From: Planctomycetota bacterium
Lineage (GTDB): Bacteria > Planctomycetota > Planctomycetia > Pirellulales > Pirellulaceae
Assembly (NCBI GenBank): GCA_029259935.1
Contig: JAJDEH010000218.1
Coordinates: 1-37,430 of the forward strand
Reading direction: 5' to 3'
Length of the DNA stretch: 37,430 nucleotides
Part shown: in pieces, positions 26,058-32,913 of the stretch
Layout: each line of letters starts with the position of its first letter
Numbering within the stretch: the stretch's first letter is position 1
Program-made: the position numbers and the translations under genes
Notes under the pieces: generated by a model
What the model was told of the DNA's origin: nothing
Database searches by the model: none
The model's input: the letters and a program-made list of their open reading frames with translations, nothing else

Positions 26058-26201
26058 TTATGATCCCACGATGCTCAGCAGCGCCGCCTCCAGTGCCTCT
26101 TCCGTTGCCGGGCTGTCTGGATCGAAATCGAAGGCGCGCATGATATCGTTGCCTTGGTAAAAGGTTTTGGACTCATAGCATACGCCGTCGCCATCGGTAT
26201 C
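26058..26201 (-). pseudogene. Remnant of a paralogue of the ThuA/PVC dehydrogenase gene with a large in-frame internal deletion
   Basis: Read on the minus strand, 26201-26142 matches bases 3748-3807 of the dehydrogenase gene (54 of 60 by hand count; DTDGDGVC...KTFYQGNDI), and 26141-26058 matches 5398-5481 (73 of 84; MRAFDF.PDSPA.EEALEAALLSIVGS plus stop). The two pieces are fused at NDI|MRA, which equals loss of 530 codons without a frame change. Upstream the frame is unrelated and meets a TAG with no ATG, GTG or TTG start after it, so the piece cannot be translated by itself. It is a decayed second copy, on the same strand as the haem/HEAT gene 3.3 kb away. Confidence 0.85.
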
Positions 26202-26650
26202 CAGCCCGAGCCTGCGGATGAAAGCCGCCGCCGCACCACAGGCTCCGGCAACGCTGGGGATTTTGGTCTTCGGTCCCGCATTGAAGAGCTACTGGATCAG
26301 GACAGGCAGAGGGCAGAGCGGATGCGGGTTGCCGGTGCAAAGGCGCAAGCGCGAGCGAAGCAAAGCAAGGTAGGTAAACGCGGTCGGAGTGACCGCTTAC
26401 GACAACAACGAACTCAAAAGCTCGACCAGACCCTCTCACAACGATTTCCACGCTTGATCGACCACTTCCGCAGCGACTGATTCCGCAGTTGCCGTACCCT
26501 TCCTGATCTTGTGGAATAGACAACTGCACTTTCAGGAAGGACGTCTTTTTTACCTAGGTCACTTCTCTCATATCCACCTTGCGCTCCTTTGCTGCATCAA
26601 ACGCGGCTAGTTAGGATCGTTCGGGCAATTGGTGTCCCATTAGCCGGAAT

Positions 26651-26687
26651 GCGTTAGCGTCCGGTTCTGAAAAACCGGGGCTAACGC
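26651..26687. repeat. Hairpin element, 8+6 bp stem
   Basis: GCGTTAGC (26651-26658) pairs with GCTAACGC (26680-26687), and inside it CCGGTT (26661-26666) pairs with AACCGG (26673-26678), with a small internal bulge and loop CTGAAA. It resembles the dispersed intergenic hairpins I associate with Rhodopirellula-type genomes (GGGGCTAACGCCCAACGGCT); copy number cannot be checked here. Confidence 0.65.
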
Positions 26688-26756
26688 CCAACGGCTGATC
26701 AAAAGGCGACACTTGTTTCGCGAACGATCCATTGCGGAAAAACAGCGCGCCAGCCG

Positions 26757-26784
26757 GATCGCACCCCTTTCGAAGGGTGTGATC
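26757..26784. repeat. Hairpin element, 10-bp stem
   Basis: GATCGCACCC (26757-26766) pairs with GGGTGTGATC (26775-26784), one G-T pair, loop CTTTCGAA. It lies 70 bases from the hairpin at 26651. No T-run follows. Confidence 0.6.
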
Positions 26785-26834
26785 TCTGGGGAGCGTTGGA
26801 TTTGTGGGTGTTTTTCGGGAGTGAGCCCAGCATC

Positions 26835-26882
26835 TTTCCCTTGGAATGGCAACTCGGCTTTCCCTTGGAATGGCAACTCGGC
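26835..26882. repeat. Perfect 24-bp tandem duplication
   Basis: Two identical 24-bp units are directly adjacent (26835-26858 and 26859-26882), each beginning TTTCCCTTGGAATGGCAACT. The exact identity points to a recent duplication. No gene is disrupted. Confidence 0.9.
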
Positions 26883-27028
26883 CCGCGGGAGGCTGCTTCA
26901 AGGCGGGTTGAGCGTTGCCGGGAAGCTGGCGGTTGTTTGTGGCCGAGGATCTACTTGGTTAGAATCTTTTTCGTCTAAAGGCAACGGAGCCTGTTCCACC
27001 ACCGTTTATAGTTTGAGAGGAAACCGTC

Positions 27029-28003
27029 ATGGATCGAAATGACCGCACTCGTTGCACCGATTGTGATTCGGAATTCAACCGTCGCCAGTTCATCGCCACC
27101 GCCGCCGGCGCGGCCGCTGCCGCTTCGCTGCCGTTGGCCGGTAACGTCTTGGCCGCGCCCATGCCTGGCAGCAGCGCGGAAACCGCGGTCCGCCGATTCT
27201 ACGATACTCTGACCGACGCTCAGAAAAAGGACATGGCGCTGCCGCTGGACGATAGCCGACGGCAGCGGATTAGTGCCAACTGGCGCATCACCAAATCCGC
27301 CGTGGGAAGCTTTAGCAAAGAGCAACAGGCGATCATTGACGACATATTCAAGGGACTTACGTCGGAGGACGGCTACGAGCGATTCCTCAAGCAGATGGAC
27401 GACGACGCGGGCGGCTTCGGTGAATACACCGTGGCGATCTTCGGCAATCCTCACGAAAAAGAATTTGAGTTCGAACTGACGGGTCGTCATCACACCATCC
27501 GCGCTGACGGCAACACGCTGGCGGGAATGGCTTTCGGCGGCCCCATCGTCTATGGCCATGCGGCTGACGGTAACAGTTCCGAAAATCTGTTTTCATACCA
27601 GACCAAACGGGCCAACGAAGTTTTCGCCGCGCTGGACGGCAAACAACGCGAGCAGGCGCTACTAGCCAAGGCACCAAAGGAAAGTGCCGTGCGATTGCGG
27701 GACGACCTCAATGCACTGCCGGGGGTCGCTTGCGGCGACCTTTCCCAAGATCAGCAAGGGCTGGTCAGTGCCGTACTCGCCGACATCATGCAGCCCTACC
27801 GCAAGGAAGACGTCGACGAAGTGATGGAAATTGTCAAAGGGGGCGGTGGCATGGAAAAAGTCCGCATCGCATTCTATAAGCAAGGCGACATCGACAACGA
27901 CAAGTCGTGGGACATTTGGCGACTGGAAGGCCCCACGCTCGTCTGCCACTTCCGCGGAGCGCCGCACGTTCACGCCTACATCAACGTGGCGAAGCGCGCG
28001 TAA
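27029..28003 (+). CDS. DUF3500 family protein, TAT-exported
   Basis: This encodes 324 residues with a strong ribosome site, GAGAGGAAA, 6 bases before the ATG. The N-terminus has CTDC (residues 9-12) followed by a twin-arginine signal, NRRQFIATAAGAAAAASLPLAG (18-39), so export in folded form is likely. The mature part fits DUF3500: TRRANEVFAALDGKQREQAL-like helices, LLAKAPKE, and the C-terminal DIWRLEGPTLVCHFRGAPHVHAYINV with paired His residues. The family's activity is unknown to me; the conserved WRLEGP and HxH suggest a metal-binding or redox role. The extra N-terminal Cys pair before the signal is unusual. A strong terminator lies 28 bases downstream. Confidence 0.88.
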   Translation: MDRNDRTRCTDCDSEFNRRQFIATAAGAAAAASLPLAGNVLAAPMPGSSAETAVRRFYDTLTDAQKKDMALPLDDSRRQRISANWRITKSAVGSFSKEQQAIIDDIFKGLTSEDGYERFLKQMDDDAGGFGEYTVAIFGNPHEKEFEFELTGRHHTIRADGNTLAGMAFGGPIVYGHAADGNSSENLFSYQTKRANEVFAALDGKQREQALLAKAPKESAVRLRDDLNALPGVACGDLSQDQQGLVSAVLADIMQPYRKEDVDEVMEIVKGGGGMEKVRIAFYKQGDIDNDKSWDIWRLEGPTLVCHFRGAPHVHAYINVAKRA

Positions 28004-28030
28004 CCAAGGCCGCTCAACAGAAGATGATTC

Positions 28031-28073
28031 AAGGCCGGGATTCAGCTTGACGGAATCCCGGCCTTCTTTTTTT
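28031..28073 (+). terminator. Intrinsic terminator downstream of the DUF3500 gene
   Basis: A perfect 13-bp stem, AAGGCCGGGATTC (28031-28043) with GAATCCCGGCCTT (28053-28065), has a 9-nt loop and is followed by C and seven T (28067-28073). It lies between two convergent genes; there is no matching A-run on the left side, so it acts mainly on the plus strand. Confidence 0.95.
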
Positions 28074-28082
28074 CGCGCCGGA

Positions 28083-30428
28083 CTACTCAATCTTGGTCGC
28101 TACCTTGACCGTGCCATCATGCAGAGCGACCGGCGTGACGAGAGACGCATTGGGTGATTGCAATTGCTTCACGACCGCCCGAATTGCCGCCGACAGGAAT
28201 CGCAGTTGCGACAAGTCGAGCGGATGCATCGTGTTATCCGCAATGAAACATCCCACGGGCCACGCTTCGGGTGCGACAACCGGCCAGCCAAACTGTTCCG
28301 CCGCGGCAACGTCGCGTGGATGCACTAACTGCTGCTCGTTGAACGAAATCGAAATCCCGCGCAACTCATGGCTGACCTCTTCCGGGGCCGCAGGGTCGGA
28401 AGCGAAGATCGATTTGACAGTCTTTCGATCGTCGAAAAAGAGGATGCCAATTTCTTCTCCCATTTGGCCCATGATGACAGCATACCAACGTCCACGAATC
28501 AGCTCTTTGCAATGGACCTCGATCAGAGTCTCCGGCAGCGTCGAAGTCCACAGTCGAGACTGATAGTATTCCGCCGCCGACTCGTAGAAATCTCCCAATG
28601 CTTCGTGGGTGAGGCCAGGCAGCGTTGTCATGGCCGGCGGCGCTCCACCGCTTTCTTCCATGTGCTGCGACAAATTCTCGAAAAATTGATCGACTAACGT
28701 GCACGGCCCGACGACACACTTCAAGCCCAAATCCTGGGCCGCCAATTGCGAGTCGAGTTGATGCTCGGCCGAAGGTATATGAATCGTCGCGGGACGCGAT
28801 GGAGAGCCAACGAGCGGCGTCAGGATCGCCTGACCCAGGACACTCTTGATCGCCTGAGCATCAAACGGCTCGGAGGACACTAGTTGGGCCAGGATCAATC
28901 CGTCTTCGTGAGCCACCAAGATCATCCAAGGCTGGACCGGCGCGCCGGTTTCTTCATTCGGCACCCATTGGTCCAGTTGTCGCCAATCGACTTCCCAGGT
29001 GGCCGTGGTGAGTGGCGTCTGTTGAACGTCGTCCAAGTTGATCTCGACATTCTGTTCGTGCAAGCTGGCCGCGCGTTTTGCCACCTCCAAAGCCTGCGGC
29101 CTTTCGTCCAGCAATTCCGTGTCGATTTCCAACCGTTTCAGTCGCGTGATCAACGACCGATGAAGTTTGAAGTCCACGAATTGAATGACGGTCGGGCGCC
29201 GGGGTCCACCTTCCTCGGGAGCCAACATCGTAGATAGCAGTCCGTAAAAGACGGTGTCCGTTCCAAGCGGGTCCATTCCCGGTTCCAGACTCACAATCTG
29301 CGGCGCTGGGTCTTCGATAACGGTTAGCAACCACCCCTCTTTTTCGTCCTGCGTCAAATGACTCGCGTCGCAAACCCACGTCTCGCCCGACAATGGCAGC
29401 TTCTTGACCTTGGCGCGCAGGTTTTGGATTTCCGATTTGATGTCGAAGTCAGGTGGTACCTCGCCTGAATCGGTGGAGTCTAAATCGTCCAACATTTCCG
29501 GCAGACTAAAGGCCACCGCGCGAAGCCAAGTAATCGCTCCGGGCGTGGATCTCCAGGCGGAAAGGAATTGCTGACAATACAAGTCAGCTTCTTCCGGCGA
29601 CGCCATCGTGAACGTCGGCGACGGCTCGTGGTCAATGAGGTTTGGATCCAGCAATCGCGGAATAATATGCGGATTCCGTAGCGCCTGTTCGTGTAGTTCT
29701 TTCCTCAGTTCCGGAGAATCTCCATCCTGCTGAAAGTGTATGAGCAATCCGGTGAACGGCAGAAAGGGCATCCCCTCGTCCGGATACTCCTCCAGCAAGC
29801 GTTGGGCATCGTCCAGGCGGTTCGTGCGGCAATAAACCTCCATCAGCATCCACCGGGCACCCTGGTTGTCATTAGGATTTAGCCGCAACAGGTCTTCAAA
29901 CTCCGCGGTAGCCTTCGCAATATCGCCCATCGCTAAACAGCAATCGGCCAGGTCCTTTTTCGCCCGCATGAAGGGCCGCGTGTGATGCAGTCCCCAGAAG
30001 TGGCCTACATCATCGCGCAGTTCGTCCTGCAAATCTTCTTCGCCGAATTCGACCGCTTTGTGGAGAATTGCCAAGGATCGATCGCTCCTTATCATCCGAG
30101 CCAGTTCGACCAACGCATCAATATGACGAGGGTTTGCTTGAAGCGTTCTTCTCAATAACTCGCCGCGAGCATCCACATCCACGGTTTCAATTGCTTCGTA
30201 GAACAATTCATCCGCCGCGTCTTCCTCCAGCGATTGACCGCGATCAAACCCAAGCACATGGGCCATTTCACGTTCCAGCAAACGCTGGTCGGGAAACAAG
30301 GTTGACGAGTCCGTGGAATTTCGCGTCCCCGCCCGCTCCCGTTTCTTTCGATCCTTGACTTGCTTCCTTTTCTTTCGAGCTTGAAGCTTTTTGGTTCGTT
30401 GGCGATCAGCGTGTTTCTTCCGTGTCAC
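28083..30428 (-). CDS. TPR-containing protein with DUF6930- and DUF7309-like regions
   Basis: This encodes 781 residues and starts with GTG; no closer ATG or clear ribosome site is seen. Residues 1-36 are extremely basic (KKHADRQRTKKLQARKKRKQ), as in nucleic-acid- or ribosome-associated proteins. Residues about 75-245 hold TPR-like helices (ELLRRTLQANPRHIDALVELARM, DLADCCLAMGDIAKATAEFEDLLRLNPND). The rest looks like two domains: about 480-610 resembles DUF6930 (WMILVAHEDGLILAQLV) and about 610-765 resembles DUF7309 (LGDFYESAAEYYQ). No signal peptide, so cytosolic. Function unknown; these domains often occur in SEC-C-bearing proteins, but no SEC-C motif is visible here. Family calls are from memory of motifs and carry moderate confidence. 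Confidence 0.8.
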   Translation of the reverse strand: MTRKKHADRQRTKKLQARKKRKQVKDRKKRERAGTRNSTDSSTLFPDQRLLEREMAHVLGFDRGQSLEEDAADELFYEAIETVDVDARGELLRRTLQANPRHIDALVELARMIRSDRSLAILHKAVEFGEEDLQDELRDDVGHFWGLHHTRPFMRAKKDLADCCLAMGDIAKATAEFEDLLRLNPNDNQGARWMLMEVYCRTNRLDDAQRLLEEYPDEGMPFLPFTGLLIHFQQDGDSPELRKELHEQALRNPHIIPRLLDPNLIDHEPSPTFTMASPEEADLYCQQFLSAWRSTPGAITWLRAVAFSLPEMLDDLDSTDSGEVPPDFDIKSEIQNLRAKVKKLPLSGETWVCDASHLTQDEKEGWLLTVIEDPAPQIVSLEPGMDPLGTDTVFYGLLSTMLAPEEGGPRRPTVIQFVDFKLHRSLITRLKRLEIDTELLDERPQALEVAKRAASLHEQNVEINLDDVQQTPLTTATWEVDWRQLDQWVPNEETGAPVQPWMILVAHEDGLILAQLVSSEPFDAQAIKSVLGQAILTPLVGSPSRPATIHIPSAEHQLDSQLAAQDLGLKCVVGPCTLVDQFFENLSQHMEESGGAPPAMTTLPGLTHEALGDFYESAAEYYQSRLWTSTLPETLIEVHCKELIRGRWYAVIMGQMGEEIGILFFDDRKTVKSIFASDPAAPEEVSHELRGISISFNEQQLVHPRDVAAAEQFGWPVVAPEAWPVGCFIADNTMHPLDLSQLRFLSAAIRAVVKQLQSPNASLVTPVALHDGTVKVATKIE

Positions 30429-30896
30429 TGCGGTTCATCCGTCGCTAGGGGATTGATTGGGTAACTCCATGCCAAATTGTCGGAATTGCATAGTCACCCG
30501 TCAACTAGCGATTGCCGTGCCAGATAGGGAAGCCATTTCCGTTGCGGTTCGCGCGCCGCAAGATCGAAAACTATGTCCGTCTTTGCTGGCTCGCCATGGT
30601 TTTCCCAACCGCCAATATGTAAGTAGAAGACTGAGCGAAAAATCATGCGTTGACCCGGCGTTTGCCAATCCGGCATGCGGCGCTCTGAAAAAAAGCATGG
30701 ATGAGTCAGCCGAATCCAGCGGAGGTGTCGCGAGAATTGGCGCGACAACGTGATTCGTGGCTTATTTCTTCCACGCTTTCGCCCTGATCCCCGCAGTTTT
30801 CCTCGACAATTCCTCCCGAAACGGGCATAATGAGTGGCCAGTTAACTGCCGTATCCATTGCGGTGCCAACGCAATCAACTCTATTCGGGGAATGAA
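30429..30896. other. Intergenic region of about 470 bp
   Basis: This lies between the divergent genes at 28083 and 30897. A 98-codon open frame (30457-30753) is present, but its product is Arg/Ser/Cys-rich, without pattern or a ribosome site, and the opposite strand is equally open. I see no repeat or hairpin of note. Both promoters should be here. Confidence 0.5.
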
Positions 30897-32888
30897 ATGC
30901 AACGACGACTTGTTTGGACCTGCATTGTGATTGGCGCTTTGACCGCCACGGGTTGTGGCGGAAACGCCGGCAATGGCAACAATGGCACGGCCGCGATAGA
31001 GAAAAACGACGGCACGATGGAGGAGGGTGATGGGAACGGATTTCCTGACGCGGCAGGCGGGGGTGGAGGCGATCCCGGCGGATTTCCTGGTGGTGGCGTG
31101 GACGCGGAAGTGGGCGGAGACGGCGACGTCGATCCAAGCGGTTTTTCTGATGGTGTAGGCGGTCCCGGCTCACCTGAGGCACCTGGACTGGACGGTCCAG
31201 GCGTGCCCGGTGCAGATCCGAACAATTTGGGCGACCCCAACAATCCAGGCGATCCCGGTAATCCAGGCGGCGGACCGGCCCCTCCGGGCGGCGTGGGAGT
31301 CGATGGCGCGGGTGTCCCTGGCGACGGCAATCCAGGCGACCCCAACAACCCAGGCGGCGGACCGGCCCCTCCGGGTGGCGTGGGAGTCGATGGTGCGGGT
31401 GTCCCTGGCGACGGCAATCCGGGAGATCCCGGCAATCCGGGCGGTGGACCGGCTCCTCCAGGTGGAGTGGGAGTCGACGGTGCGGGTGTCCCTGGCGACG
31501 GCAATCCAGGCGACCCCAACAACCCAGGCGGCGGGCCGGCACCTCCAGGTGGCGGAGACGGAGCTGGGGTCGGCAATCCGGGCGGCGGCCCGGCACCTCC
31601 TGGCGGAGAGGGCGGTCCCGGTGCTGGTCCGGGAGGAAATCCCAAGGGTGCGGCACGACCCAACGGAAGAAATAATCGAACCGCGCGCAAACGCAACAGC
31701 TCAAAGAAGAAAACTGTCAAAAAGGAACCGCCGAAAAAGAAATTGCCGAAACGAGAGTTGCTTCCAACTCCAGAAGCAAGGCCCACACCCGTTGGGCTGG
31801 CCCAGCAAATCGAAGGTAGTGATTCGCCCTACCTTGCCACCGCCGACGAATTGTTCGTCGCTGGAAAGGACGAAGAGGCGTTGAAATACGTTTATGGCGC
31901 GATCCTCTCCGACGACAAGGTAGCCGCGGCACTGCCGCCGTCATTGATAAATGGACCTCGGGGGAAGACCACGGTCGCGACAGCGGTCCGGTGGGGAATT
32001 GGTGTCAACTTTTTGCCTCCCAAGGGCAAGGTGACTTCTGGGCGGGCTCCGCAAATTGGCAAGCGGCCCAAGAGTTTGAATATTCCCAAGACGCTGCTGG
32101 CCGACGGCGAGCCCCCCTCCATTTTGACTTCTCCGACGGCGTTTAAGGTCAAAAGAGTCAAGAAGATCGAGCATACCTATGACATTGGTGAATTAGTGCT
32201 TTATCGCTTGAACGACAACCGCCGGCAGGGGTTTTATGGGGAAATATTCCGCGAGCAGGGGCCGTCAAAGTACCGCCCTGCCTATTCCCCGACACCCGGG
32301 GGCAGAAAGCGGCCGGAACCGTTCTACCCGGGAATCACTTACTTGCAGGTCGGAACGGAAAGAGAGCTTCTGAAAGACGCGGAAGAGCTGAATCTTGACG
32401 TGATGGTTGTCTTCCTCGTCAAAGTTATTGAGACGAAGTCGCGCTCATCGACCACCAAGGACAGCCTCAATCAAACGAGCATGAAAGTTTACACGGTGGC
32501 GGACGGTCGAGAAGTGTTTGCCACGAGCGAGGTCAACAGCCTGAAGGTATATATGGCTCGGGTGAAGAATACCGAACCAGACCCTGTCGATGTCATGGTG
32601 GATGAGTTCTTTGAGTTCGCCGATAAGAATTTCAAAGTCAGGCCGTTGCCTGATCTGACGTTCGAGGCTGCCAAGCCGCGGCTTAGCAGTTTGATAAGCA
32701 GTCCGCTGGAAAACCCGCTGCCGGCGATGGCGGAGCTTCGTTACTATCATTTTTCAAAGGTGATAGATGACGAGCAATTCAAAGTTGGAATCCAGCGGCT
32801 AACGGGCGACGAGAATGCTGCGGCCAAACTGGCTACCGGCACGCTGGAAGAAAAGCAGGAAGCCCTCGAAAGATGGCTGCCCAACTAG
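30897..32888 (+). CDS. Lipoprotein with Gly/Pro-rich repeats and a C-terminal globular domain
   Basis: This encodes 663 residues from the ATG at 30897; an in-frame upstream start at 30858 would spoil the signal. The N-terminus MQRRLVWTCIVIGALTATGC is a lipoprotein signal with lipid-attachment Cys20, so the protein is membrane-anchored. Residues about 25-255 are Gly/Pro/Asp/Asn-rich, including three full 29-residue repeats (GGGPAPPGGVGVDGAGVPGD...) and partial copies, probably an extended flexible stalk. A strongly basic stretch follows (about 255-290, RKRNSSKKKTVKKEPPKKK), then an apparently globular domain (about 310-663) with mixed alpha/beta patterning (VMVVFLVKVIETKSRS, DGREVFATSEV). I recognise no family. 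The basic stretch may bind anionic cell-wall or surface polymers (inference). Confidence 0.85.
   Translation: MQRRLVWTCIVIGALTATGCGGNAGNGNNGTAAIEKNDGTMEEGDGNGFPDAAGGGGGDPGGFPGGGVDAEVGGDGDVDPSGFSDGVGGPGSPEAPGLDGPGVPGADPNNLGDPNNPGDPGNPGGGPAPPGGVGVDGAGVPGDGNPGDPNNPGGGPAPPGGVGVDGAGVPGDGNPGDPGNPGGGPAPPGGVGVDGAGVPGDGNPGDPNNPGGGPAPPGGGDGAGVGNPGGGPAPPGGEGGPGAGPGGNPKGAARPNGRNNRTARKRNSSKKKTVKKEPPKKKLPKRELLPTPEARPTPVGLAQQIEGSDSPYLATADELFVAGKDEEALKYVYGAILSDDKVAAALPPSLINGPRGKTTVATAVRWGIGVNFLPPKGKVTSGRAPQIGKRPKSLNIPKTLLADGEPPSILTSPTAFKVKRVKKIEHTYDIGELVLYRLNDNRRQGFYGEIFREQGPSKYRPAYSPTPGGRKRPEPFYPGITYLQVGTERELLKDAEELNLDVMVVFLVKVIETKSRSSTTKDSLNQTSMKVYTVADGREVFATSEVNSLKVYMARVKNTEPDPVDVMVDEFFEFADKNFKVRPLPDLTFEAAKPRLSSLISSPLENPLPAMAELRYYHFSKVIDDEQFKVGIQRLTGDENAAAKLATGTLEEKQEALERWLPN
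31266..31526 (+). repeat. Three in-frame 87-bp tandem repeats
   Basis: Units at 31266-31352, 31353-31439 and 31440-31526 each encode 29 residues; a partial fourth begins at 31527. Copies differ mostly at third codon positions, and units 1 and 3 share the DPNNP ending while unit 2 has DPGNP. The array is likely to vary in length by slippage or recombination. Confidence 0.92.
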
Positions 32889-32913
32889 TACTGGTGACCG
32901 TTCCGGTGGTTCC

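Larger units (their letters stand above)
25915..27028. other. Gene debris and repeats, about 1.1 kb, no intact gene
   Basis: This region holds the dehydrogenase remnant (26058-26201), two hairpin elements (26651-26687, 26757-26784) and a 24-bp tandem duplication (26835-26882). Open frames on either strand at 26154-26529 lack starts, domains and sensible composition. A good ribosome site, GAGAGGAAA (27015-27023), precedes the next gene. Confidence 0.6.

Noticed and set aside
26154..26529. Overlapping open frames on both strands around the dehydrogenase remnant
   Set aside because: No start context or domain; they cross the remnant in the wrong frames.
30457..30753. 98-codon open frame in the gap before the lipoprotein gene
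   Set aside because: No ribosome site, no domain, equally open on the other strand, composition unlike the neighbouring proteins.
30706..31786. Long Pro/Arg-rich open frames on the minus strand
   Set aside because: They are the reverse reading of the 87-bp Gly/Pro repeats in the lipoprotein gene, which explains both length and composition.
32889..32913. Possible terminator between the convergent lipoprotein and sensor genes
   Set aside because: Only 25 bases, no stem with a T-run found.
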